A program made the translations under genes and the position numbers. The notes beneath the pieces are model-generated. The model searched no databases. It was not told the DNA's origin and saw only the letters and a program-made list of their open reading frames with translations. A stretch of DNA of 64,000 bases from NCBI GenBank assembly GCA_964652775.1, contig CAZZAM010000009.1:1-64000 (forward strand). The letters are read 5' to 3'. The stretch is from UBA11346 sp038060575 (lineage in GTDB: Bacteria > Planctomycetota > UBA11346). Of the stretch, positions 25,391 to 35,500 are shown one piece after another. Within the stretch, counting starts at the first letter, position 1. Each line of letters starts with the position of its first letter.

Positions 25391-27310
25391 ATGAAACCCG
25401 AAACACTTGATCGTTGGAACGTCCAACAGTCCCTTGACCTCTACGGCGTGCGCAACTGGGGCGCGGGATTCTTCGATGTGAATGGATCAGGCGAGGTGGT
25501 GGTCAAACTGCAGAATGGTGCCGAGACGATCGACGTGTCGCTCATGCAGGTCATCGCGGGCATCAAGGAACGCGGCATGGGCCTGCCGGTCCTGCTGCGC
25601 TTCCGCGACATTCTCGATCGCACCATCCAGCGCATTAACGAAGGGTTTGCCGAAGGCATCGCCAGCGCCGGCTACAAGGGTGTCTATCGCGGCGTCTATC
25701 CGGTGAAGGTCAACCAGCAGCAACAGGTGATCGAGGAGATCGCCTCGTTCGGTCGTCGCTATCACCACGGTCTCGAAGCTGGCAGTAAGGCTGAGTTGCT
25801 GATTGCGCTCGCCTACATGCAGGACCCGGACGCCTACATCGTGTGCAATGGTTACAAAGACACTGAATTCATCGATCTCGCGCTCACCAGTCTGAAGATG
25901 AGTGCGCAGACGATTCTGGTATTAGAGATGCCGTCGGAACTGGATCTCGTGCTTGAGCGCGCTGCCAAACTCAACGTCCGTCCACGCATCGGCGTTCGTC
26001 TGAAGCTGTCGGCCAAAGTGCCAGGCAAGTGGAGTGAATCTTCGGGTGACCGTTCGACCTTTGGCCTGACCATGGCCGACACGATCCGGGTCGTCGATAC
26101 GCTGCGCGAGCGCGGCATGCTCGACTGTCTGCAGATGGTGCATTACCACCTCGGCAGTCAGATCCCGAACATCGGCTCGATCCGTTCCGCTGCTCAAGAA
26201 GCAGCGCGGGTCTACTGCGATCTCGCCAAAGAAGGCGCGGCGATGGGCATCATCGACATCGGTGGCGGCTTGGCGGTCGATTACGACGGTTCGCGGACCA
26301 ACTTCCCGGGCAGTCGCAACTACGACATCAAGGAATATTGTTCCGATGTTATCGAGACGGTCATGGCAGCCTGCGACAAGGAGGGCTTGACCCATCCGAC
26401 AATCATCAGCGAATCGGGTCGGTTTCTGGTCAGCTACTCATCAGTCCTCATTTTCAATATTCTTGACGCTAGCCGTTTCGATCCGAATGAAGAGGAGGTC
26501 GAAGAACCGAACAAGACTTCGCACCAGTCCCTGCGCGAACTGGGCGAAATATATCGCTCGGTGTCACCGAAGAATGTGCAGGAGTGCTTCAACGACGCAG
26601 TCTATCACCGCGACGAAATCCGCACCGCGTTCTTGCATGGCGGTCTGACGCTGCGCCAGCGCGCGCAGGGCGAAATGCTGTTCTGGCGCGTGGTTGGCAA
26701 AGTGTCCCGCGAATGTCAGGACATGAAGACGGTTCCCGAGGATCTCAAGGATCTGCAAGAGTCGCTGTGCGACATCTACTACGGAAATTTCAGTGTGTTC
26801 CAGTCACTGCCGGATTCGTGGGCGATCGGCCAGCTCTTCCCGCTGATGCCAATCCACCGTCTGACCGAGCGCCCAAACCGCATGGGCACGATCAGCGACA
26901 TCACCTGCGACTGCGACGGCAAGATCGACAACTTCATCGATCTGCACGACGTCAAGAAGACCTTGCCGCTGCATGATCTCAAAGTCGGTGAGGACTACGT
27001 CATGGGCGTGTTCCTGGTTGGTGCCTACCAGGAAACGCTGGGCGACCTGCACAACCTCTTTGGCGATACCAACATCGTCAGCGTGAAACTCGACGCCGAT
27101 GGCCGGATCGACTACACCAGCGAAGTGAAGGGCGACTCAGTGGCGGACGTGCTTGGCTATGTCGAGTACGATCCGAAAGATCTTGTCGCCATGTTCCGAG
27201 ATCGTGCCGAGCGTGCGGTGCGCGAAGGACGACTCTCGCCGACGGAACGGCGCGAGATTGTTGAGAGCTATGCGGCTGGTATTCAGGGGTATACGTATTT
27301 CGAGGCGTAG
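25391..27310 (+). CDS. speA: Biosynthetic arginine decarboxylase (alanine-racemase fold)
   Basis: PLP enzyme converting arginine to agmatine, the first step of this cluster. 639 residues, the normal length for SpeA. Motifs: PLP-lysine segment GVYPVKVNQQQQVI (about 101-114), HYHLGSQIPNI, DIGGGLAVDYDGSRT, SESGRFLVSYSSVLIFNI and the C-terminal core CDCDGKIDNFID. The family's insert between the barrel strands is present. Start at 25391 is directly supported by the MKPETLDRWNVQQSLDLYGV N-terminus, which aligns to SpeA starts. Divergent from aguA, followed by carboxynorspermidine dehydrogenase after a 203-base gap with an inverted repeat. Confidence 0.95.
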   Translation: MKPETLDRWNVQQSLDLYGVRNWGAGFFDVNGSGEVVVKLQNGAETIDVSLMQVIAGIKERGMGLPVLLRFRDILDRTIQRINEGFAEGIASAGYKGVYRGVYPVKVNQQQQVIEEIASFGRRYHHGLEAGSKAELLIALAYMQDPDAYIVCNGYKDTEFIDLALTSLKMSAQTILVLEMPSELDLVLERAAKLNVRPRIGVRLKLSAKVPGKWSESSGDRSTFGLTMADTIRVVDTLRERGMLDCLQMVHYHLGSQIPNIGSIRSAAQEAARVYCDLAKEGAAMGIIDIGGGLAVDYDGSRTNFPGSRNYDIKEYCSDVIETVMAACDKEGLTHPTIISESGRFLVSYSSVLIFNILDASRFDPNEEEVEEPNKTSHQSLRELGEIYRSVSPKNVQECFNDAVYHRDEIRTAFLHGGLTLRQRAQGEMLFWRVVGKVSRECQDMKTVPEDLKDLQESLCDIYYGNFSVFQSLPDSWAIGQLFPLMPIHRLTERPNRMGTISDITCDCDGKIDNFIDLHDVKKTLPLHDLKVGEDYVMGVFLVGAYQETLGDLHNLFGDTNIVSVKLDADGRIDYTSEVKGDSVADVLGYVEYDPKDLVAMFRDRAERAVREGRLSPTERREIVESYAAGIQGYTYFEA

Positions 27311-27325
27311 GTAGTTCATTGCCCC

Positions 27326-27432
27326 GGCTACGAGCTACAGCGTGCTCCGCACGCGGCAACGGATTCGCAATTCGAACGCAGCCCGCGCGCAGCGCGTGTA
27401 GCCGTGAGCAACGCGAGCTGTAGCTCGTAGCC
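27326..27432. repeat. Inverted repeat with 15-bp perfect outer arms
   Basis: ggctacgagctacag (27326-27340) pairs exactly with 27418-27432, and a further palindrome (gcgtgctccgcacgc) lies inside. The element sits between speA and the dehydrogenase gene. Sequences of the same family (gctacagctcgc) recur at about 12830-12870. Nothing else is seen in this 203-base gap except the taggag ribosome-binding site of the next gene. Confidence 0.85.
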
Positions 27433-27513
27433 AGCGGCAATTACTTGCTCCTCCCGTCTTCTTCCCATCTTCACCGCCCGGCGCTCAACTGCGCCGTGAA
27501 TTAGGAGCTTATC

Positions 27514-28719
27514 ATGGCCCGTGTTCTCATCATCGGCGCCGGCGGCGTTGGCGGCGTGGTTACTCACAAATGCGCGCAGGTGCCCGAGGTTTTCTCGGAC
27601 ATCATGCTCGCCAGTCGTACGAAGGAGAAGTGCGACGCGATCGCCAAAGATGTGAAGCAGTTGCGCAAGCGGAAGATCGCCACCGCAGCGGTCGATGCCG
27701 ATGATCCCAAGAACACGATCAAGCTGATCAAGTCGTTCAAGCCCGAGTTGGTCATCAACGTCGCGCTGCCGTACCAGGATCTCGCGATCATGGACGCCTG
27801 CTTGGCAACTGGCACGCACTACCTCGACACCGCCAACTACGAACCCAAGGACAAGGCCAAGTTCGAGTACAAGTGGCAGTGGGCGTATAAGAAGAAGTTC
27901 GAGAAGGCCGGCCTGACTGCGATCCTCGGCTGCGGCTTCGATCCCGGCCAGAGTAACATCTACTGCGCCTACGCTGCCAAGCACCACTTCGACGAGATCC
28001 ACAGCGTCGACATCATGGACTGCAACGCTGGCAGCCACGGCAAAGCGTTTGCCACCAACTTCAATCCTGAGATCAATATCCGCGAGATCACCCAGCGCGG
28101 CAAATACTGGGAAAAAGGTAAGTGGAAAGAAACTGATCCACTATCCGTGCATGCGCCGTTCGACTTCGCCGAGTGCGGCGTCAAAGACATGTACCTGATG
28201 TACCACGAAGAGTTGGAGTCCTTGGTCAAAAACCTCAAGGGCCTCAAGCGCATTCGCTTCTGGATGACGTTTGGCCAGCAATACCTGACCCATCTCAACG
28301 TGTTGCAGAATGTTGGCATGACGTCGATCAAGCCGATCAATTACGAAGGCAAGGAGATCGTCCCGCTGCAGTTCTTGAAAGCCGTGCTGCCCAAGCCCGA
28401 AAGCCTCGGTGCCGGCTATAGCGGCAAGACCAACATCGGCTGCTGGATCGAAGGCGTGAAAGACGGCCAGTTCAAGCGCTACTACATCTACAACGTCTGC
28501 GACCACGCGAAGTGCTACAAAGAAGTTCACGCGCAGGCGATTTCGTACACGACCGCGGTTCCAGCCATGCTCGGCGCGAAGCTCCTGCTGCAAAATCAGT
28601 GGAAGCGCCCCGGCGTGTGGAACGTCGAGCAATTCGACCCCGATCCATTCATGGAGCAAATCGGCCAATACGGTCTGCCGTGGGTCGAGACATCGCCCGA
28701 ACAACCGCTGCCGATTTAA
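27514..28719 (+). CDS. Carboxy(nor)spermidine dehydrogenase (saccharopine dehydrogenase family)
   Basis: NADPH-dependent enzyme that reductively condenses aspartate semialdehyde with a diamine (putrescine or diaminopropane) to give carboxyspermidine or carboxynorspermidine. 401 residues. Evidence: N-terminal Rossmann IIGAGGVGGVVTHKCAQ, YLDTANYEPKD (saccharopine-dehydrogenase hallmark), GCGFDPGQSNIYCAYAAKHHFDEI and DCNAGSHGKAFATNFNPEINIREI, typical of the carboxynorspermidine synthase group. Genome context (speA before, nspC after) makes this assignment strong. With putrescine from aguAB as substrate, the triamine produced here should be spermidine. A taggag ribosome-binding sequence lies upstream. 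Confidence 0.93.
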   Translation: MARVLIIGAGGVGGVVTHKCAQVPEVFSDIMLASRTKEKCDAIAKDVKQLRKRKIATAAVDADDPKNTIKLIKSFKPELVINVALPYQDLAIMDACLATGTHYLDTANYEPKDKAKFEYKWQWAYKKKFEKAGLTAILGCGFDPGQSNIYCAYAAKHHFDEIHSVDIMDCNAGSHGKAFATNFNPEINIREITQRGKYWEKGKWKETDPLSVHAPFDFAECGVKDMYLMYHEELESLVKNLKGLKRIRFWMTFGQQYLTHLNVLQNVGMTSIKPINYEGKEIVPLQFLKAVLPKPESLGAGYSGKTNIGCWIEGVKDGQFKRYYIYNVCDHAKCYKEVHAQAISYTTAVPAMLGAKLLLQNQWKRPGVWNVEQFDPDPFMEQIGQYGLPWVETSPEQPLPI

Positions 28720-28735
28720 CGTGAATATGTGCGAT

Positions 28736-28901
28736 CAAGGCAACCGCAGAGGCGCAGAGGCCGCTGAGGGCGCAGAGACGACAAGTGTTGAGTTGGAGTG
28801 TCGTGAGTCCGCGTTGGCCGATTGCACATGAGTGCGCCATGCTTTTTAATCCATCGTATCTCTGCGGCCTCAGCGGCCTCTGCGCCTCTGCGGTTGTCTT
28901 A
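28736..28901. repeat. Long imperfect inverted repeat, copy C
   Basis: The left arm (28736-28780) begins caaggcaaccgcagaggcgc and the right arm (about 28859-28901) ends with its complement, with a loop of about 80 bases. It occupies almost the whole 190-base gap between the dehydrogenase and nspC, and the right arm ends nine bases before the nspC start codon. Confidence 0.88.
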
Positions 28902-28909
28902 AGGTTTCT

Positions 28910-30073
28910 ATGAGCGCCATCCCCGAAACCGACATCCGTGACTTGGATTGGAACATTGTTCCCAGTCCGTGCTTTGTTGTCGATACCCGACTACTTGAGC
29001 GCAACGCGCGGATCTTCGCCCGCGTGCGTCAGGAAGCCGGGTGCAAGATTCTCGCTGCGCTCAAAGGTTTCGCGATGTGGAGCGTGTTTCCCGTGTTGAA
29101 GCCGCATCTCGATGGCTGCTGTGCCTCAGGACCAGTTGAGGCGCAGCTCGCACGCGAAGAGTTTAACAAAGAGGTCCACACCTACGCGGTGGCCTACTCC
29201 GACGCCGACATGGCCGAGACGATCCCGCTCAGCGATCACATCGTATTCAACTCGCCAGCGCAGCTTGCCCGATTTCTGCCGCAGATTCGCGCCAGCGGTC
29301 GTCACATCGACGTTGGCCTGCGCGTGAATCCGGAATACTCCGAGGTCGAAGTCGAACTCTATAATCCGTGCGCAGTTGGTTCGCGTTTGGGCACGCGGCG
29401 CAACCAGCTTGGTGCCGATCTACCAGAAGGTGTCAGCGGCCTCCACTTCCACGTCATGTGCGAGCAGGGGGCCGATGTCCTTGAGCGCGTGTTGGCTCAT
29501 GTCGAAGATCGTTTCGGTGATCTGTTACCGAAACTGAAGTGGATCAATTTCGGCGGCGGCCATCACATCACCAAGCCTGGCTATGACGTCGATGGCCTGG
29601 TCGCACTCATTAAGGATTTCCGCGCTCGGCATCCACATCTCACCGTGTATCTGGAACCCGGCGAAGCGGTCGGTCTCAATACCGGTGTTCTGGTCGCATC
29701 TGTTCTCGATGTGGTCGAGAACGGTCTGCCGGTCGCGATTCTTGATGTCTCAGCGACGGCGCACATGCCGGACACGCTGGAGATGCCGTACCGCCCGACG
29801 ATTCACGGCGCAGGCGACGCTGGCGCAACAAAACATACCTATCGTCTCGGTGGTCCGACGTGCTTAGCTGGCGATGTCGCAGGTGACTGGTCCTTCGCCA
29901 AACCACTCAAAGCTGGCGATCGTGTAGTCTTCGCCGACATGGCCCACTACACGATGGTCAAGACAACCATGTTCAACGGCGTGAAGCATCCATCGATTGC
30001 AACCTGGGACGGCAAGAACCTGCGCGTGGTTAGACGCTTTGGCTACGCGGACTATCGCAACCGATTGTCATAG
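28910..30073 (+). CDS. nspC: Carboxynorspermidine/carboxyspermidine decarboxylase
   Basis: PLP enzyme (alanine-racemase fold) that decarboxylates carboxy(nor)spermidine to (nor)spermidine, the last step of the alternative triamine pathway. 387 residues. Motifs: SPCFVVDTRLLERNA near the start, PLP lysine in ILAALKGFAMWSVFP (about 50), HVMCEQGADVLERVL, KWINFGGGHHITKPGYDVD and YLEPGEAVGLNTG; DVSATAHMPDTLEMPYRP replaces the ornithine decarboxylase Cys-Asp loop. These fit NspC rather than LysA. The ATG lies close behind the copy C inverted repeat. Confidence 0.95.
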   Translation: MSAIPETDIRDLDWNIVPSPCFVVDTRLLERNARIFARVRQEAGCKILAALKGFAMWSVFPVLKPHLDGCCASGPVEAQLAREEFNKEVHTYAVAYSDADMAETIPLSDHIVFNSPAQLARFLPQIRASGRHIDVGLRVNPEYSEVEVELYNPCAVGSRLGTRRNQLGADLPEGVSGLHFHVMCEQGADVLERVLAHVEDRFGDLLPKLKWINFGGGHHITKPGYDVDGLVALIKDFRARHPHLTVYLEPGEAVGLNTGVLVASVLDVVENGLPVAILDVSATAHMPDTLEMPYRPTIHGAGDAGATKHTYRLGGPTCLAGDVAGDWSFAKPLKAGDRVVFADMAHYTMVKTTMFNGVKHPSIATWDGKNLRVVRRFGYADYRNRLS

Positions 30074-30104
30074 CCTACGCCCTGCTGGCCGTCATTCAGA
30101 CGGT

Positions 30105-30998
30105 TCACGGTTGAATAGTTTCGCTGTGCCCGCTTGCCAATGAACGATCAGCGGCCGCAAGGATGCGCAGGATCTCCAGGGCGTCGTCGAGGCTGGCCAG
30201 CGGTTCTCCGCCACGGAAGAACCGTTCGATGTCACGTAGATGAGCTGAGTAGATCGCGGCTGAATCCACGCTGAATGTGCGCGCCGTCGTGTTGTCGCGC
30301 AGTGTGCCGCCGTAGATCCACACGCCTGCTGTCAGTTCGACGACGCCGCGCCGCTGCTCGAGATAGTCCACGATCAGGGTGACACCGCAGGCGTCGCGAC
30401 GAGCGCTCACCGCCGCTGCTCCGCGACCCATGGCACGATTCAGCATTTCGACGGCATGTACACCGTACCACAGCACCGAGCTTCCGGTCGGCGCTGTGCC
30501 GAGCGGACCATAGACTGCGACCTGGTGTGGGCGCGGCAGCGCAGCACAGGTGATGTTCAAGGTGGCATCCGAGCGCAACGGCGACGATGAAAAAAGACGC
30601 AGTCGGTGTGCGGTGGCCAAGCGGATGATTTCAGCTCCGGCTTGTGCAGAGTCGGCAAGCGGCTTATCGATGTACACCGGCTTGCCCAAAGCCACCACCT
30701 GCGCGAACCATGGCAGATGCAGCGTCGGATCGTTGATCTCTAGCATGACTGCATCGACGTCACGCAGCGCATCGGTGATGTCGGGGGCGACACGCACTCC
30801 CCAGTTGACGAGTTGGGCCTGACGTTGGTCTTGGCCGGATTCGTTTTGGAAGGCCGATGGGAAACGCAGACAACTGACAGCACGCAGTCCAGGTACGCGT
30901 AGTTCTTCGGCGCAATCAGGGGCCTGCATTCGACGCGGATATTCGACGGCGTGGCTGGTATCAAGACCAATGATGGCGACGCGGATAGGATCTGGCAT
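30105..30998 (-). CDS. Gfo/Idh/MocA family oxidoreductase
   Basis: Predicted NAD(P)-dependent sugar dehydrogenase-like protein of 297 residues. N-terminal Rossmann core VAIIGLDTSHAVEYPRRM lacks the fully canonical GxGxxG, reading IGLDTSH instead. Later EINDPTLHLPWFAQVVALGKPVYIDKPLADSAQAGAEII contains the family EKP-type signature in the form DKP. The substrate cannot be told. The start is the ATG at 30998; a longer frame to 31112 is not conserved-looking. The gene is divergent from the DeoR-type regulator, a common arrangement for sugar metabolism, so a shared regulatory region is likely at 31000-31114. Confidence 0.8.
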   Translation of the reverse strand: MPDPIRVAIIGLDTSHAVEYPRRMQAPDCAEELRVPGLRAVSCLRFPSAFQNESGQDQRQAQLVNWGVRVAPDITDALRDVDAVMLEINDPTLHLPWFAQVVALGKPVYIDKPLADSAQAGAEIIRLATAHRLRLFSSSPLRSDATLNITCAALPRPHQVAVYGPLGTAPTGSSVLWYGVHAVEMLNRAMGRGAAAVSARRDACGVTLIVDYLEQRRGVVELTAGVWIYGGTLRDNTTARTFSVDSAAIYSAHLRDIERFFRGGEPLASLDDALEILRILAAADRSLASGHSETIQP

Positions 30999-31114
30999 GG
31001 ATGCGCTGCAACAGTGTCGCTGCGCTGGACGCTGCAATCGGGTGTCCCAAAGCAGCATTGCCCCGGCCACGCTGGAGCGTGGCGTTCCCAGGGTCCGGCC
31101 ATACGTTTCCACTC

Positions 31115-31882
31115 ATGATCTCCGCCGAGCGTTTCGATCGCATCGTCCGCGCCCTGGAGACCACCGACTTCCTGACGGTTGCAGCTGCGTGTGCGTTGCT
31201 TGATGCCAGCCCGGCGACCGTGCGCCGTGATTTTTCTGAACTGGTCGCCCTGGGACGGGTCGAGCGTCATCGCGGTGGGGTATCGCGGCGTCAGCGTGAT
31301 GCCTTGGCGATGGTCCCGTTCGCCGCCCGCGAGATGCAATGCGCGGCTGAGAAGTCAGCGATCGCTAAGGTTGCAGCCTCATTGCTGAAGGCCGGAGATG
31401 CGATCTTCGTTGATGGTGGAACCAGTACGCTACATTTGGCGAGTCACCTCGGTCGCGTGCCGCTGCGCGTGATTACCAATTCGCTGCGCCTGGCGGCGGT
31501 GATCGGTGAGACGACCTATGCGCAACCGATCGAAGTTCACTCGACTGGCGGTTACCTGTTGCCACGCAGTGGATTGTTCATCGGCCCGCAGGCGCGCGCG
31601 GGAATCGCCGCCTATCACGCACGCTGGGCATTCCTGTCGGTGGGCGGCATTAGCCCGGACGGCGTCTTCAATACCGATGAACTCATTCAGGATATCGAAC
31701 GCGAAATGATCGCTCATGCTGATCGTGTCGTGGTACTGGCTGATCATACCAAGATCGGGGCGCGGTCGCTGTGTCGGGTCTGCGACCTGGATCAGGTGGA
31801 GATGTTGATCACGGATGCTGCGGCACCTGGCGAAGCGTTGGAAACGATTCGGAAAGCTGGAGTGGATGTGCGTGTGGCGTGA
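31115..31882 (+). CDS. DeoR-family transcriptional regulator
   Basis: Repressor-type regulator of 255 residues. N-terminal winged HTH: RIVRALETTDFLTVAAACALLDASPATVRRDFSELVALGRVERHRGGV (about 9-56), the DeoR signature. The C-terminal sugar-phosphate sensor fold contains AKVAASLLKAGDAIFVDGGTSTLHLASHL and FLSVGGISPDGVFNTDELIQDIEREMI. Start placed at the ATG at 31115; a longer frame to 31001 adds nothing recognisable. It probably controls the divergent oxidoreductase. The 3' end overlaps the convergent secreted protein gene by 74 bases. Confidence 0.88.
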   Translation: MISAERFDRIVRALETTDFLTVAAACALLDASPATVRRDFSELVALGRVERHRGGVSRRQRDALAMVPFAAREMQCAAEKSAIAKVAASLLKAGDAIFVDGGTSTLHLASHLGRVPLRVITNSLRLAAVIGETTYAQPIEVHSTGGYLLPRSGLFIGPQARAGIAAYHARWAFLSVGGISPDGVFNTDELIQDIEREMIAHADRVVVLADHTKIGARSLCRVCDLDQVEMLITDAAAPGEALETIRKAGVDVRVA

Positions 31883-32462
31883 ACTGTTCATTCCCACTCC
31901 GCCTGTTAGCAAATGGATGTTTCTCATCGAAGGGTGTGATTCTGAAAAGCAATCTGTCCTCATGCTCCTTGCCATCAATCGCTTGCCACAAGCGAGCGGA
32001 ATCCGCTAATAAACAGGCCTCTTCCTGATACGTATAGATGTGCCAGCGAGTGTCATAAAGGTGAAGGGAAGACGAGAGTACAATCACGGAACCGGCCCAT
32101 TTCCATGTTCCGGTAATGGGGTATTGGGGCTCGTCACCACTTTGAGCATCGCTGTAGAACCAATATCGAAAGGTCCCAGCGGCGTCAAAGTGGATGGCCA
32201 CGCCCATGTATCCGCTCCACACGTCATTGAGCACCCATGCACCGGCAATATCTGGCGCTCGAGATGACCGATCTACTGAGGAAGGGGTTTGTTCTACAAT
32301 GACTGGAGGGACGGCGTGTATGAGTGCGGGAGATTGGGCCTTAACTACCGTTGGCGTGATTCCTGCGGAAACAAGAGCTTGGACTTCAGCTGAACGAGCA
32401 GAATAGACATATCCAGTTATCGCCGTGACGACCATGAGGAGGAGAAGAAGTAGAGTTCTCAT
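31809..32462 (-). CDS. Secreted or membrane-anchored hypothetical protein, 217 aa
   Basis: I do not recognise a family. It has an N-terminal hydrophobic segment (MRTLLLLLLMVVTAITGYVYSA) that may be a signal peptide or an anchor. A beta-rich domain (about 70-170) then includes DIAGAWVLNDVWSGYMGVAIHFDAAGTFRYWFYSD, which looks lipocalin-like ('GxW' start, then alternating strands). It overlaps the DeoR gene tail to tail. The lipocalin-like reading is weak. Confidence 0.5.
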   Translation of the reverse strand: MRTLLLLLLMVVTAITGYVYSARSAEVQALVSAGITPTVVKAQSPALIHAVPPVIVEQTPSSVDRSSRAPDIAGAWVLNDVWSGYMGVAIHFDAAGTFRYWFYSDAQSGDEPQYPITGTWKWAGSVIVLSSSLHLYDTRWHIYTYQEEACLLADSARLWQAIDGKEHEDRLLFRITPFDEKHPFANRRSGNEQFTPHAHPLQLSESFPTLRQVPQHP

Positions 32463-32529
32463 GTTGTATTGAGGCTACATTGTGACGTACAGGGCAGCCT
32501 GTGGTTCATGGAATGAGCGGTTAAATTAT

Positions 32530-35500
32530 TTACCCACCAAGCATATCCCGTTCTGCCCCATCCAGCACTTCACGCGCCCACAGCAATTCCGGCCCGAAGC
32601 CGATGCGGACCCAGCGACCGGAGTCAGACAGGCGATACCACAGTGCGGTCACGCCGCCGCTGTCGACGCGTGCCGGTGAACCGAGGGACGACTCAACTTG
32701 GGCGCGGGTTGCGCCTTTGGCGAGCGCGAGGACTTGGGCGCGCGTCACGTTCGTAGCGGCGGTTTGCGGTTCACCGGGTTTGCCGCTATCGGGCGAGCTG
32801 CCGCCAACGTTGACGGTGCCAACTGGAATCATGTCACCGCGTTGATCAAGGCGCAGGGTCATACGCTGGCTGCGTTCGGTTGAGCGACCCCAGTCAAGGT
32901 ACACCGTTGCGGTGACAGTTGCTGGCCCAAGCAAGGTTTGTTGGCGCGAGCCGTAGAATTTGCAGCGGATCTGATACGCGCCGTTCTCTGCACGACGGAT
33001 GAGGTACTCCTCGGGGCCGTAGCCTTGGGTGACGTCGTCGGACACCAATCCGCCGGTGCTGGTACGGTTGTGACCGTAAAAGGCTTCTTCGCTGTTCGGT
33101 TGGATGACATGCAGATCGATGTCGGTCGCGTCGGCGTCCCACGCCATAACCACGCGCAGGTCGCAATCGAGGTTGCGAGCCAGGCGTTGATCAATCGCTG
33201 GAATGGACACGGGCTTGTCCGACGGAGCCGTGCCGATGCGGGTGACTAAGCGGTTGAATTCTTCCAATGCGGTGACTTCGATGCAGCGGAAGCGCGCCCA
33301 ATTGGCGTCGATGGTCCAGCGTTCGCCGAGGTCCAGGTTCTCCAGCGGCCGACGTTCAAAGACGCGTTGCAGCAAAACGAGCGCTTCACCGGCGTCACCA
33401 ACGCCATGGCTGCGTTCCCAACGCAACGCGAGGGCGAGGGCGAGATCGCGATACGACTGCGGTTCTTCCGGGCGTTGAATTAGGATCTTACGCAGCACGC
33501 CGATGGCCGCGTCGATCTCACCCGAATCTTGCAGACGCCAGGCGAGGACGCGCAGCAGGTTGGGATCGTCGATCCGCATCTCAGCGAGGTTCGAGAGGAC
33601 GCGTAAACCCAGGGCGAGGTTCTGTGCCGTTAGATATGATCCGCAATCGAGGTAGAACGACGGGCTATTTCCGCGCTGTTCTTTCTCGCGCAGGTAGACG
33701 GCATAGGCGTCAGCTGGAGCGGCGGCTTTCAGAGCGCGCATATACGGAGAATCGGGATCGAATGGTGTGACCGTGATGTTGCCCAGTGGAGCGCCGCCGC
33801 CGCTACCGCCGCCACCGGCACCGACTGCGCGTCTTCCACCTCCGCTGCGTGAGCCCATTGCGCCAGCGCGGGCCTCACCGGCACCCACGGCCATGAAAGC
33901 ACCGGAGCCGCCCTGTTCGCTGTCGGCGAGTGCTTCTTCGCGACTTTTTGGAGCACGGTTTGCGGTGTTGTCTTCTCTGGATGGCACATCGAGTGACGTG
34001 ACTGGGGCCACAGTGGTTGGTGCAGGGCGTGGTGATGGCGTCGCAGCGTCTACAGCTACCGCACCAAACATTCCGCCTGCACGACCTAGTCGGCCATCTT
34101 TCTGTAGTTCAACTTTAGGTTCGCGACCTTCCCACCATGCAACGCGATTTTCCCACATACTCAGCAGACGATCCTGCTGGCTGATCCGTCGTTGATCGAA
34201 TTCGCCCTGGCGGTTTTTCAGTGCCGTCGCCCACTGTTCGCGCATGGCTGGCAGCGACGCTGGTGGTTCGACTCCGTGACGCAGATATTGGTCGAGGCGT
34301 TCGAGCACCAGCAGCGACGTTCCAGCGGTGACGATGCCGTAGGTGCGGCCAAGATTCAGCAACGCACTGCGATTCGTATCGAGCGAGATGGCGAGTTCAG
34401 CGGCCTGAGCGCCAGCCCACGCGCGCGCGACGGCGGTACCAGCGGTGGCGTCAGCCTTACGCACATGTGCGACCGTACGGGCGAATTCCGTACCAGCGCG
34501 GCGATACACCAACGTCGCATCGCCATCGGTCAGGATCTTGGCCATGACGACGGCGCGACCACCGAGCCATTCTTGATGGACATCGGCAAGCACTCCGGCC
34601 GCAGCGTCAACGCGGGCGAGCGTCACCACCGGTTTGGCGATGAGGTCAACGGCATTTTCCGCCGTTGCGGTGGTCAGATCGATCACTTGACCACCGCTGC
34701 GTTCGGCGATCAGGCGCAGAACTGCGGTATCGCGGATAGGTTCAGCGACGAGGCAGGTCACTGCCACGGTGCCGCAGGTCGGCAGAGTTCCGCCCCAGGT
34801 GCCGAGTCCATCGCTGATCAACAGCCAGCCACTGTCCGACCTCGTGGGCATTCCATTTGCGCTCAGATCCAGAGCGGCCAAGCCAGTGGCGCCATCGCGC
34901 GGGGTTGCCGCAAGAAATGCATCCAGTGCAGCAGCATCAGTAAAGGTGCGGGCAGCTTCGGGTTTATCACGGAATACCACCACATCGAGGGTCAGACCAG
35001 GGAAGCGAGCAAGTAACGACTTCAAAAAGTTTCGTCCCCGCGTGGAGGCTGCGTCCGTGGTCGATCCGCTTGCATCCCACGCCACTGCCAAACGGCGCGG
35101 TGCTGGCGCGGCGAGTACCTCCAGTTGCGGATCATCGCAGATGATGGCGAAGTGCTCGCCACGCCGCTCTTCAATCTGCGTGATGGTCTTCGGCAGACGC
35201 GGCAAACGGATCAGCAGATCATCACCAGGCGTAACGTTGGTGAGGTGGGCCTCGGCGTGGTGGCGATTCTCCCATTTGGTTAGGCTCAGGTTGCCAAATC
35301 CGCTGATCTCCGGAACCACGCCGCCAGCCGCGATATCGACGTTGATATCGAGGATCGGCAGCAGTGCGCGTGGAAGCGGCAAGCGCAGAGCCGCTTCTTT
35401 GGCGGTCATCGCCAACGGTGCAGCCCAAGTCACCATGACGGTGCGCTTGCCATGTGCTGGCAGGGGGAAGATACGGGTGCGGAAGACATTGCCGCGGACG

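Noticed and set aside
31001..31114. Longer DeoR regulator start
   Set aside because: The extra residues do not look like protein and overlap the oxidoreductase promoter region; the HTH begins a few residues after 31115.
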